Positions 15,952 through 25,039 of a stretch of 64,000 nucleotides of DNA are shown in pieces. The position numbers and the translations under genes are program-made. Positions within the stretch are counted from its first letter, which is position 1. Every line of letters starts with the position of its first letter. The DNA comes from Sva-07 sp963715285 (GTDB lineage Bacteria; Actinomycetota; Acidimicrobiia; Acidimicrobiales; Ilumatobacteraceae), in NCBI GenBank assembly GCA_963715285.1, contig CAVQRU010000043.1, positions 1 to 64,000 on the forward strand. Direction: 5' to 3'. The notes under the pieces are model-generated. The model was not told the origin of the DNA. It did no database searches and saw only the letters and a list, made by a program, of their open reading frames with translations.

Positions 15952-17214
15952 ATGACGACAGCGCTTCCCATCGACCGACCCTGGTACCGACAGCTGCTCG
16001 CGATCGCCGTGGCGATGGGCCTCGTCATCGGCCTGCTCGGACTCGTGTATCTCGGGATCACCGGCGGCTTGACCGGTCAGATCTTCGGGGATCCACGGAT
16101 CGACACGTGGTCCGGTGACTGGTGGTGGATCCCGTTCATCGCCGCCGGTGGGCTGGTTGCGGCCGCCGTGCGCAGCTGGTTGAAGATCACCGATCACGTA
16201 CCCGGCGGCGTCGCGGTGATCGAATCGGGTGCCGTCGACCACAAGGTGGCGCCGTCGTGGATCCTGCTCTCGGCCATCTCAGCCATTGCCGGAGCCAGCC
16301 TCGGGCCGTCATTCGCCCTGGTGATGATCGGCGGTGGCCTCGGGTCGTGGATCGCCTCGAAACGGTGGCCGGGTGACGAGACCGCCCGTCTCGACACGAC
16401 GATGGCGGGCATCTCCGGCGGCTTCGGTGGCGCGTTCACCTCCCCGGGTCTCGGCACACTGATCGTCAGCGAGCTGGCACCGACGCCGAAGGACCGGTAC
16501 ATCGAGTCGATCCTGCCGCAACTGATCGCCGCGACGGTCGCCTTCGCCGTGTTCTTCGGCGCGGTCGGAACGACGTTCCTCAACAGCTTCGCGGTGCCCG
16601 TCGACGACTTCGCGAGCTGGCACCTCCTCGTCGGCGCCGGGCTCGGCATCGCGTCGAGCGTGATCATGATCGTGTTCGTCGTCATCGTGAAGCTGATCCA
16701 GATGCTCGCGGCGAAGTTGACGAATCCGTACGTGCGCGGCGCCGTCGGCGGTGCGCTCGTCGGGCTGATCGCGTTCGCACTGCCGCTCACCATCGGAGCC
16801 GGCAACGATCAGCTCACGACGGTGATCGACGAGTCGGCGTCGATCAGCATCTGGCTGCTCGTCGCGGTACTCGTCGGCAAGATGCTGGCGATGGCGATCA
16901 GCCTCGCCACGGGCTTCATCGGCGGCAACGTGCTGCCGATGCTCTTCGTCGGCGGCACCGCCGGCGTCGTTGCACACCTGATGTTCCCCGACATCCCCTA
17001 CGCGATCGCGGTCGGATCCATGTTGGCAGCAGTCCCGGGGGCGACGATCAAGGCCCCGATCGGGCTCACGTTCATCGCGGTGCTGGCCGTCGGACTCGGC
17101 CCGCTGACCGCGGCACCCGTCATCATCGCCGTGGCAGTGGCGTACCTGACCACGTCGACCGTCGTCGCGCTCATCAAATCGCGCCGGGTCGAGGTTCCCG
17201 AACCGCACGCCTGA
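15952..17214 (+). CDS. ClC-type chloride channel/transporter family protein
   Basis: The 420-residue protein has about ten membrane helices. The ClC signature regions are recognisable but modified: AGASLGPSFALV occupies the place of GREGPxxQ, and GFIGGNVLPMLFVGG that of GxFxP. The gating glutamate of the first motif is replaced, so transport may not be coupled to protons in the usual way. The start is ATG 15952; the frame is open further upstream without similarity. The gene is convergent with the SulP gene at 17243. The anion carried cannot be told from sequence. Confidence 0.75.
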   Translation: MTTALPIDRPWYRQLLAIAVAMGLVIGLLGLVYLGITGGLTGQIFGDPRIDTWSGDWWWIPFIAAGGLVAAAVRSWLKITDHVPGGVAVIESGAVDHKVAPSWILLSAISAIAGASLGPSFALVMIGGGLGSWIASKRWPGDETARLDTTMAGISGGFGGAFTSPGLGTLIVSELAPTPKDRYIESILPQLIAATVAFAVFFGAVGTTFLNSFAVPVDDFASWHLLVGAGLGIASSVIMIVFVVIVKLIQMLAAKLTNPYVRGAVGGALVGLIAFALPLTIGAGNDQLTTVIDESASISIWLLVAVLVGKMLAMAISLATGFIGGNVLPMLFVGGTAGVVAHLMFPDIPYAIAVGSMLAAVPGATIKAPIGLTFIAVLAVGLGPLTAAPVIIAVAVAYLTTSTVVALIKSRRVEVPEPHA

Positions 17215-17242
17215 CGATCGCGCGGTGACGGTCTCGGCGTCG

Positions 17243-18992
17243 TCAGCCTGGCGGCGCGGTCGGGTGGAGTGTCTGGTGCATGGCGACGGCGGCGTCGATG
17301 TTGTCGTGGATGTGGCTGCGGTCGACGAGGTCGAAGAAGCCGTCGCGTTCGAGCACGTCGATCACCTGCGACTTCACACGGGCGAGGTGCAGGTCGATGC
17401 CGTGGTCGATACCGGCCCGGGCGATCGACATCAGGACGTCGGCGCCCTTCGGTGTCGATGAAGTTGACGCCTTCCATGCTCAGGATCACCGCATCGATTC
17501 CTGTCGGTTCCTCGACACGGATCTGCCTGAGACGGTCCGCGAGCGCGTCGGCGTTGACGAAGAACAGGCCGCCGTCGAAGCGCAGGATCTTCAGCCCGGG
17601 AATGGTCTCGACGTCGTCGTGGCGTTCGAGGTCGTAGAACGCATCGGTCCCCGGCTTGCGGCCCAGCTCCGGGATGTATGGCAGTGCCGAGACGGCGATG
17701 AGCCAGATCATCGAGATCCCGACGCCGATGAAGACGCCTTGCAGGATGCCGAACGTCATCACGCCGAGCAGGGCAGCGAGCGCGGCCCCGAACTCGTACC
17801 GCTTGACGGTGACCAGTCGCTTCATCTCTCCGACGTCCATCATCCCGAGCGTCACGGCCTCGATGATGATCGCACCGAGGACCGCCTCGGGGAGCTTCGA
17901 GAAGATCGGCGCGAGGAAGAGCAGCGTCAAGATGACGAAGCCGCCCTGGGCGAGGCTCGACACCTGCGACCGTGCGCCGGCACCGTCGTTGACGGGGCTC
18001 TTCGACAGGCTGCCATTGTTGAAGATCCCCTGGAACACGCTCGACGACACGTTCGACATGCCCTGGGCGAGCAACTCCTGGTCGACATCGATCCGGTAGT
18101 TGTGCTTGGTCGCGTACTGGCGCACCCCGGCCGTCGTCACCGAGAACCCGATCAGCACCAACCCAACCGCTGCGCCGACCACCACCGACCAGTTGTCGAC
18201 GATCAGCTGCAAGTCCGGGAACGAAGGATTCGGGAGACCCCGCGGCACGTCCGCGATCAGTTCGACCCCACGGTCACCCAGACCGAAGACCACGGTCGCG
18301 AGAATGCCGAGCACCACCGCGACCAGCTCGGCAGGCACCTTCGGCACGAGGAACTTGAGGCCGAACAACACGACCAACGCCACGACCCCGACCACGACCG
18401 TCGTCCGGTTCGCGTCGGACAGACTCGTCGCCCACTCCCAGAGCTTCTGCCACGTGTTCGAACCGGACTTCTCGGTACCCGTGATCTTGAACAGCTCACC
18501 CGACACCACGTTGATCGCCACGCCGAAGATGAACCCGGTCAGTACGGCCGCCGACAGGAACTCGGCGATCCAACCCATCTTGAGCACCGCCATGACCACG
18601 AACAACAGCCCCGCGACGAGCACGATCGCCGTTGCGATCGCCACCGCGTCGTCGGAGCCCGCCGCCCCGATCGACACGACCGCGGCACCCAACACCGGCG
18701 CGGTCGACGAACCCGGACCCTGCACCAACTGCTTCGACGTGGTGAAGAGCGCGAACACGATCATGCCGAACGCCGCGGCATACAACCCGTTCTGAACCGG
18801 CACGCCGCTCAGCGACGCGTAACCCAGCGAGGTCGGCACCATCAGCGCCCACACCGACAGCCCGGCGATCACGTCCTTCGTCAGCCATGACCGCTGGTAC
18901 TGGGGCAGCCAGACCAGGATCGGAACGAACCGCTTGATCGAGCCCGTCTTGGACTCCGCCGTGGCCACGGCCTGGCCGCCCTCGGTACTCAT
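17243..18992 (-). pseudogene. SulP family anion permease with STAS domain, frameshifted
   Basis: SulP permeases move sulfate, bicarbonate or related anions. The membrane domain is intact (LPQYQRSWLTKDVIAGLSVW, VQGPGSSTAPVLGAA, FQGIFNNGSLSKSPVNDGAG). The C-terminal STAS domain reads to GVNFIDTEG and then shifts frame. The rest of STAS, from ADVLMSIARAGIDHG to HQTLHPTAPPG, continues in the other frame and stops at 17243. One extra base lies in 17441-17450 (GGCGCCCTTC on the + strand). With the extra base removed the protein is 582 residues, a normal SulP size; uncorrected, the frame runs on to 16998 with unrelated Arg/Pro-rich sequence. This may be a sequencing error. Confidence 0.7.
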
Positions 18993-18998
18993 CGTGCG

Positions 18999-19527
18999 TC
19001 AGCCTGCCGCCTCGGCGTCCTTCTGGATCTCGGCGGTGTCGGCTTCGAGCTGCTTCTCCTCGACCTTGTCGGCCTTGGACATGACACCCTCGATCTTGGC
19101 GCCCATGTCGGACACGCCGACCACGATCAGACCCGGCCTGGCCGGCGTCGAGGTTCTCGCCGAGCTCCTTGAGGTCCTTGCGGCTCATGCCGGCCGCCGC
19201 GTGCCCGGCGAGCGCACCGAGCGCCGCGCCACCACCGGTCGTCGCAGCCAACAGTCCGCCACCGATGGCGGCCGCCGGGAACAGCGCGATGACCAGGCCG
19301 GTGGCGAGACCGACACTGCCACCACCCACTGCACCGACACGTGTGGGCGTCTCGTGCTTCTTGACGATCTTGACCTTGCCGTTGTCCTTGCGCTCGATGA
19401 CGGCGGCATCGTAGGCGTCGATGAGACCTTCCTTGGTGTGGAGATCGTGGACCGCGTCGTAGTCGGCCTTCGCGTCGTCGACGTTCGAGTACACCCCGAC
19501 GTACGCCATGAATGTGTCCATCGCCAT
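18999..19527 (-). pseudogene. DUF1269-like membrane protein, frameshifted
   Basis: The frame starts MDTFMAYVGVYSNVDDAKAD, a typical beginning of DUF1269-type proteins, followed by a Gly/Ala-rich hydrophobic hairpin (about residues 70-115). At GENLDAGQAG the frame breaks. The natural continuation, LIVVGVSDMGAKIEGVMSKA through DAEAAG, is in another frame and stops at 18999, 6 bp before the SulP start. One extra base lies within 19128-19137. The corrected protein has 175 residues. It is probably co-transcribed with the SulP gene. Function is unknown; the family often appears with stress-response genes. Confidence 0.65.
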
Positions 19528-19648
19528 GTCCTGCTCCTTCGTTCGGTGAACTGCTTGACAACGCCATCGTGACGGCGACTTGGGCTGCGGCAGTCATGCG
19601 AACTGGGTGATCCGATCACCGACGGGATCGGCCGACGAGTCCTCGATG

Positions 19649-21898
19649 TCAGCCGAGCACGGTCGGTGCCAGCAGGCCCAACTCCCGGGCACGGTCGACC
19701 GCCTCGCTCCGGCCCGACACCGCCAGCTTCCGGTAGATCGAGTTGGTCTGGGTGCTCACCGTGTTCCTCGACACGTACAACCGTTGACCGATCTCCTTGA
19801 GCGAGAGATGCGTCTGCAGATACGGCAACAATCGGAGTTCCGCAGTCGACAGCGCCGTCCCGTGCAGATCGGCCGGCCAGCGACTCAACGTGTCGCGGAG
19901 CATGTCGGTGCGAGCGTTGAGGCGACCGAGTTTCGGGCGCCGGTACAGCACCCCTTCGGTCTCCTGCAGCAGGATCCTGGCCGCCTCGGGATCGCCCAGC
20001 GCGAGGTGCGCATCGGCCATCTCGAGACGCAACCACGCCGCGCCCCACGGGTTCACCCAGGTGACCGACGTCCGCAAACGCATCGCTCGGAACAACGATG
20101 CCCGACCCGTCTCGGTCTCGTTGAGGTGCAACAACAGGCGGGCGCGGGCCGCTTCGACGATCGAGTTGACCGCGTACTCGGTGAGATGTGCTCCATCGAC
20201 GACCGAGACGGCGAGCTCGAGATCGCGTGCTGCATCCGCCCAGTCGCCACGATCCATCGAGAGCACCGCCCGGTACGCGAGGTCGCGCGCCTCTGGATCG
20301 TCGAACCCATCGGTCGCGGTCATCACGTCGAGGCTCTCCGAGAACAGCGCGAACGCTTCGTCGTCGTCGCCCTGCAGCCATCGAGCGACCGCCAAGAAAC
20401 CGAGGGAGGCCGGCCGCCATGGGCCCCAGACCGGCTCATTGGTCACGACCGAGGTCGCGTCCGTTTCCATCTGCTCGATGCCATGCGCACAGAGAAAGGC
20501 GCCGAGTGCCGCACGACTCGAGACGAACGACTCGACCTCCGAGTCACCCTCGGACGTCAGATGCTCGATGCGATCCGCCCATCGCTGCGCTTCGACGGCA
20601 TTCCCGGTCAACGCCTCCAGCCAACCGACCAGTCCGGCCAGTTCCGGGTTCCGTTCGATCATCTCGTCGGCGAGCTGGTCCAGCCATCTCCTGACCTCGT
20701 TCAACCGTCCCTCGTTGTACGCACGCGCCAACTCCCTGACGATCAGGTCGGCAGCGATGGTGAGATCTCCGCCTGCTCGAGCATGCTCGATCGTGTGGTC
20801 GACGGAACCGGCTGCCGCCCACCACCGAGCGGCGCGCAGGTGGTGCTCCCGAACGGTGTCGGGTTCGAATCGGCCGGCCTCGTCGAGGAGCACCTTTCTG
20901 AACAGCGGGTGGTAGCGGAACCACGCCCCGCTGCCGTCGAGTGGCGTGATGAACAGGCCGGCACGCATCAACGTCTCCAACACCGATGCTGACTGCGTCG
21001 ACTCGAGGACGGCGTCGCACAGCGGTGGGCTCAACACGTCGAGGATCGCCGTCTGGTGGAGAAAGCGATCGATCTCCGGCGGGAGCCCAGCCAGGACCTC
21101 CGATCGGATGAACTCGGCCACGGCCCGGCCGGGCGACGACGATGCGATGCTGGAACCGGCCACTGCGGCGTCGCTGCGGTGGGTGCGCGCGAGGAGTGCC
21201 AGACCCGCAGGCCATCCTTCCGTTCGCTCGAGCAACAGACGAACCCGTTCGGGTGAGGGTTCCAGCCCGTGGAGCTCGAGGAGTTCCGCCACCTCGTCGG
21301 CGTCGAAGACGAGGTCGGTCGCACCGATCTCGAGCACCTCGCCGCGCACTCGTCGTCGGCCGCCGGCGAGCCACACTTCCCGGCGACTCGAGACGACCAG
21401 CTGGACATGATCAGGCAGGAGATCGCGGAGCAGACCCACCGCGTCACGGCAGTCGCGTGACCGGATCTCGTCGAAATGGTCCAAGACGATCACGAGCGGC
21501 TCGTCGACCGCACCGATCGAGGCTGCCAACCCCGGCACCACCCGACCGAGGACGGAGACGACAGGCGAAGCCAGTTCACGGGAGATGGCGTCGTCGAGCT
21601 CTCGCACCCGCCTCACCCCGGTGACGATCGATGTCATCAGCGTGGTGACGTCGTCGTCGGCCCGATCCAACGACACCCAGGCGACCGCGCGATCGTCGTG
21701 CTCCAGCCAGTCGACGAGCAGCGTCGTCTTGCCGTGTCCAGCCGGCGCCGAAACGACGATCAAGGGGAGATCCACACCGGCGGCGAGCAAGCTCGTGAGG
21801 CGTGGCCGCCGGACGACCCCAGAGCGCACGCGCGGAACGCCGGTCTTCGCATCGACGAGAACTCGGTGAACGTCGATGGCGTCGATCCCGGTGCTCAT
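19649..21898 (-). CDS. MalT-type (LAL) LuxR-family transcriptional regulator
   Basis: The 749-residue protein combines an N-terminal ATPase and a C-terminal HTH. The Walker A site is VSAPAGHGKTTLLVDW near residue 50, and VIVLDHFDEI is the Walker B region. A long helical, TPR-like middle (about 300-660) follows. The LuxR HTH is at the end: STAELRLLPYLQTHLSLKEI, then RLYVSRNTVSTQTNSIYRKL. Such regulators switch on genes when a small molecule binds and drives ATP-dependent oligomerisation. It lies upstream of the DUF1269/SulP genes on the same strand, 121 bp away, and may control them. The inducer is unknown. Confidence 0.88.
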   Translation of the reverse strand: MSTGIDAIDVHRVLVDAKTGVPRVRSGVVRRPRLTSLLAAGVDLPLIVVSAPAGHGKTTLLVDWLEHDDRAVAWVSLDRADDDVTTLMTSIVTGVRRVRELDDAISRELASPVVSVLGRVVPGLAASIGAVDEPLVIVLDHFDEIRSRDCRDAVGLLRDLLPDHVQLVVSSRREVWLAGGRRRVRGEVLEIGATDLVFDADEVAELLELHGLEPSPERVRLLLERTEGWPAGLALLARTHRSDAAVAGSSIASSSPGRAVAEFIRSEVLAGLPPEIDRFLHQTAILDVLSPPLCDAVLESTQSASVLETLMRAGLFITPLDGSGAWFRYHPLFRKVLLDEAGRFEPDTVREHHLRAARWWAAAGSVDHTIEHARAGGDLTIAADLIVRELARAYNEGRLNEVRRWLDQLADEMIERNPELAGLVGWLEALTGNAVEAQRWADRIEHLTSEGDSEVESFVSSRAALGAFLCAHGIEQMETDATSVVTNEPVWGPWRPASLGFLAVARWLQGDDDEAFALFSESLDVMTATDGFDDPEARDLAYRAVLSMDRGDWADAARDLELAVSVVDGAHLTEYAVNSIVEAARARLLLHLNETETGRASLFRAMRLRTSVTWVNPWGAAWLRLEMADAHLALGDPEAARILLQETEGVLYRRPKLGRLNARTDMLRDTLSRWPADLHGTALSTAELRLLPYLQTHLSLKEIGQRLYVSRNTVSTQTNSIYRKLAVSGRSEAVDRARELGLLAPTVLG

Positions 21899-21984
21899 GG
21901 TCCCCGATCAGGCTAGTGGAACCCGGTCGGAACGTTGCTGGAGGTGCGGTGCCCGACATCGAGGCGCTGGCCTCGACGGCCCGT

Positions 21985-23403
21985 TCAGAGATCGCGAACG
22001 ATGGGCACCCGGCCGTCGGCGACGGCCCCGATCAGCTCGTCGTAGTCCTGCTCGGTGCGATCCGCGTAGGCCTCAGCAAACCGGGCGACCGCCCGATCGA
22101 AGGTGTCGCCGTCGCCGACGTACCCGGAGATCATGGACGCGTCACCGGACCGGGCGTGGGCGCGTCCCAGCGCCGCCCCACAGGCCATCGCATATCGTTG
22201 CAGGACGTCCGCCGTCATGGTCTCGACGTCGGCCGAGGCTTTGCCGTCCCAGAGTTGACGGACGTAGAAATCGGTCGTCGATTCGTCGCCACGCTCGTAG
22301 CGGGCCCAGCCGAGCAGCGCGTCCGGTGTCGCCTGTGTCTTGCGTTGCCCGTCGACGACGCGGTGGCCTTCCTGGTCGAATCCGCTCGGCGCCAGATGCT
22401 CCTCCAGGACCGACGGGGCAGCCTCCTTGATCTGCAGGAACAGCGGTTCGCCGTCGCCCGACTCGAACAACGCGATCAGACATCGGGTGCCGACGCTGCC
22501 CACGCCGACCACCTTGCGGGCGATGTCGGTCAGCGAGTACCGGTCCATCAGCTGGCGGCGGTCGGCGTTCAGCGTCGCCCGGTAGTCGTCGAAGAACCCC
22601 TCGATCTGCGTCATCTCCTCACGGCGTTGCTCATCGGTCATCGCCTCGATCAGGGGCGGGTTCGACACGATCACCCGACGACCATCGACGATGTCGGTGA
22701 GCTTGCCGAGCGCTCCGAGGCTGTTCTTCTTGGCGGACTTCTTGCGTGTCTTGGCCAGACGACGGCGATCGCTCTTCGCAGTGGTGAGCGTCTTGGCCAG
22801 ATCCTCGACGACGATCCGGTAGTAGAACACGTCGAGCGGATTCATCTTCGAGGCCGCCGCGATCACCTCACGGTACGCAGCCGTTGTTGCTCTCGCGAGC
22901 TTTCGGTTGGTCTTCTTGTCGAGTTGGTTGTTGCGGCCCGCGACCACGACGCTGGCGACGAGTCGTTTGACGTCCCATTCGAACGGTCCCGGAAGCGTCT
23001 CGTCGAAATCGTTGATGTCGAACACGAGACGGCGTTCGGGCGACGAGAACATCCCGAAGTTCGACAGGTGGGCATCGCCGCACAATTGCACGGTCAGGTC
23101 GGTCCGCGGGCCGGACGCGAGGTCGGCAGCCATCACGGCCGCCGACCCCCGCAGAAACGTGAACGGCGTGGCCAACATGCGCCCGTATCGAATCGGGACC
23201 AGGTCCTGCAATCGGTTCGCGTCTTGGGCCTGCAGGATCGAGAGCGCGCCGACACGATCATCAGAAACGAGGAGCTCAGCGTGCGCCTCGAGCGGCACGG
23301 CGTCGCGTCGCTCCCGACCAGCGGCCGCTCGCGCTGCCTTCGGCTCGCGCCGACTCTCGAGCGACCAGCGTGGATCACGCTGCGAATTCTCCGAGGTGCC
23401 CAT
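21985..23403 (-). CDS. DUF2252 domain-containing protein
   Basis: The 472-residue protein starts at ATG 23403 after a GGGAGAAG ribosome binding site. Typical DUF2252 phrases include VPIRYGRMLATPFTFLRGSA, LCGDAHLSNFGMF, RLVFDINDFDETLPGPFEWD and RCLIALFESGDGEPLFLQIK. The fold resembles aminoglycoside-phosphotransferase-like kinases (a GDAHxxNFG loop and a DINDFD segment), but no substrate is established. It is divergent from the phosphatase gene at 23553, with a shared 149-bp promoter region. Its neighbours deal with ion transport and polyphosphate. Confidence 0.85.
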   Translation of the reverse strand: MGTSENSQRDPRWSLESRREPKAARAAAGRERRDAVPLEAHAELLVSDDRVGALSILQAQDANRLQDLVPIRYGRMLATPFTFLRGSAAVMAADLASGPRTDLTVQLCGDAHLSNFGMFSSPERRLVFDINDFDETLPGPFEWDVKRLVASVVVAGRNNQLDKKTNRKLARATTAAYREVIAAASKMNPLDVFYYRIVVEDLAKTLTTAKSDRRRLAKTRKKSAKKNSLGALGKLTDIVDGRRVIVSNPPLIEAMTDEQRREEMTQIEGFFDDYRATLNADRRQLMDRYSLTDIARKVVGVGSVGTRCLIALFESGDGEPLFLQIKEAAPSVLEEHLAPSGFDQEGHRVVDGQRKTQATPDALLGWARYERGDESTTDFYVRQLWDGKASADVETMTADVLQRYAMACGAALGRAHARSGDASMISGYVGDGDTFDRAVARFAEAYADRTEQDYDELIGAVADGRVPIVRDL

Positions 23404-23552
23404 CACTTCTCCCTGTGGTTGCGGTCGACCAACCGATACGACTCGATTGTGGAGCACAACGACGCGATCGGCGTCACTCGTTCTGTGCGATGCGTCCCTG
23501 TTCGCACGAAATGGATGAAAGGCCCGCTCCGGTGTCACCTCACAATCGACCC

Positions 23553-24068
23553 ATGGCCCCTACGCACTCGGCGCAACATTCGCGAATCTACGTCGTCCGC
23601 CACGCCGACGCGGGAGTCCGCGGACACGGCCCCGACGAGCACCTGCGCCCGCTGAGCCCCGGCGGGCACGCGCGAGCAGAGGTCCTCGCCGAGCTGCTCG
23701 AACTCACGTCGGCCAGCCGCATCGTGTCGAGCCCGTACGTGCGTTGCGTGCAGACCGTCGAGCCGCTGTCAGCGCGGCAGCGCCGCTCGGTCGAACTCAG
23801 CGACAGCTTGGCGGAAGGAGCGAGCGTCGAAGCGATGCTGCACCTCCTCCGACGTCTTCCCGATGGAAGTGTTGCGTGCACGCACGGCGACATGCTCGGG
23901 GAACTCGCAAGGGTCGTGGACTCCGTCGACGGGCTCGTGGGCCCGATCTCGTTCGACAAAGGTGGGGTCTGGGTACTGGCGCGCAACGGCGACGCGCTGT
24001 CGCTCGTGGAACAGATGCGGGTGACTTCTGGATATGTCGGTGACCGACCTGTGATGATGGCGAGGTAG
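23553..24068 (+). CDS. Histidine phosphatase family protein (SixA-like)
   Basis: The 171-residue protein has the phosphate-binding start IYVVRHADAG (the RHG-type motif with RHA), conserved Arg in IVSSPYVRCVQTVEPL and the second catalytic His in ACTHGDMLGEL. The small size matches SixA, which removes phosphate from phosphohistidine. ATG 23553 was chosen because the fold starts there; the frame is open upstream. It lies 57 bp before ppk2, so the two may be co-transcribed and handle phosphoryl groups. Confidence 0.82.
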   Translation: MAPTHSAQHSRIYVVRHADAGVRGHGPDEHLRPLSPGGHARAEVLAELLELTSASRIVSSPYVRCVQTVEPLSARQRRSVELSDSLAEGASVEAMLHLLRRLPDGSVACTHGDMLGELARVVDSVDGLVGPISFDKGGVWVLARNGDALSLVEQMRVTSGYVGDRPVMMAR

Positions 24069-24125
24069 TCACCGCGGAGCCCCGGCCAAGAGTCCTGACA
24101 CAGAGCGAGCGAAGGAGTACCGACC

Positions 24126-25019
24126 ATGGGAAAGAAGAAGAAGCAGTCGAAGAAGAACAAGGCGAAGCAGCCGTCGGAGGTTGTCGCGGCTGGCGACGGC
24201 GACGTCGCCGCAGCTGGTGACGCACCGACAGCCCCGGAACCGGGCGGCAAGCTCAGGCGCAAGGAGTACGAGGCCGAGCTCGAGGTGCTCCAGGGCGAAC
24301 TCGTCGCGATGCAGGAGTGGGTCAGGGCCACCGGAGCGAAGATCTGCATCGTCTTCGAAGGGCGTGACACCGCCGGCAAGGGTGGCACGATCAAGCGGAT
24401 CACCGAGCGGGTGAGTCCTCGCACATTCCGTGTCGTCGCGTTGCCGGCTCCGACCGAACGCGAGAAGTCGCAGATGTACCTCCAGCGGTACATGTCGCAC
24501 TTCCCTGCCGCGGGCGAGGTCGTGATCTTCGACCGCAGTTGGTACAACCGCGCGGGTGTCGAGCCGGTGATGGGCTTCTGCACGCCGGAGCAGACCGAAC
24601 GCTTCCTCGACATGACGCCGATGGTCGAGAAGGCGATGGTCGACTCGGGCATCCAGGTGATCAAGTACTGGCTCGAGGTCAGCGCCCAGGAACAGACCCG
24701 ACGGTTGAAGAGCCGTATCGACGACCCGCGCAAGATCTGGAAGCTGTCGGACATGGACCTCAAGTCGTACAGCCGCTGGTACGACTACTCGCGAGCCCGC
24801 GACGCCATGCTCGCCAACACCGACACCGCATGGGCCCCGTGGTTCATCGCCCACACCGACGACAAGAAGCGGGGCCGTCTCAACATCATCTCGCACCTGC
24901 TGTCACAGATTCCGTACGACAAGATCGACCGCCCCGAGATCAAGCTGCCGCGCCGGCAACCGGCCCGCGGCTACGTCGAACCCGACCTGCCGTTGCGGCA
25001 CATCCCTGAGCCCTACTGA
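24126..25019 (+). CDS. ppk2: Polyphosphate kinase 2
   Basis: PPK2 uses polyphosphate to make nucleoside di- or triphosphates, or the reverse. The 297-residue protein has a Lys-rich start (KKKKQSKKNKAK), then the P-loop in IVFEGRDTAGKGGTIKRI, the lid region with RVSPRTFRVVALPAPTERE and the Walker B-like VVIFDRSWYNRAGVEPVMGF. The C-terminal WKLSDMDLKSYSRWYDYSRA is also standard. It is a one-domain enzyme. The gene has a good ribosome binding site (AAGGAG) and is followed 20 bp later by the P-type ATPase gene. Confidence 0.93.
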   Translation: MGKKKKQSKKNKAKQPSEVVAAGDGDVAAAGDAPTAPEPGGKLRRKEYEAELEVLQGELVAMQEWVRATGAKICIVFEGRDTAGKGGTIKRITERVSPRTFRVVALPAPTEREKSQMYLQRYMSHFPAAGEVVIFDRSWYNRAGVEPVMGFCTPEQTERFLDMTPMVEKAMVDSGIQVIKYWLEVSAQEQTRRLKSRIDDPRKIWKLSDMDLKSYSRWYDYSRARDAMLANTDTAWAPWFIAHTDDKKRGRLNIISHLLSQIPYDKIDRPEIKLPRRQPARGYVEPDLPLRHIPEPY

Positions 25020-25039
25020 GCACCGTTGAGGACACCACG

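Noticed and set aside
17280..18890. Plus-strand open frame of 536 codons
   Set aside because: It is antisense to the SulP gene and consists of His/Arg/Asp-rich low-complexity sequence.
21802..23655. Plus-strand open frame of 617 codons
   Set aside because: It is antisense to the DUF2252 gene, which has strong family motifs and a ribosome binding site.
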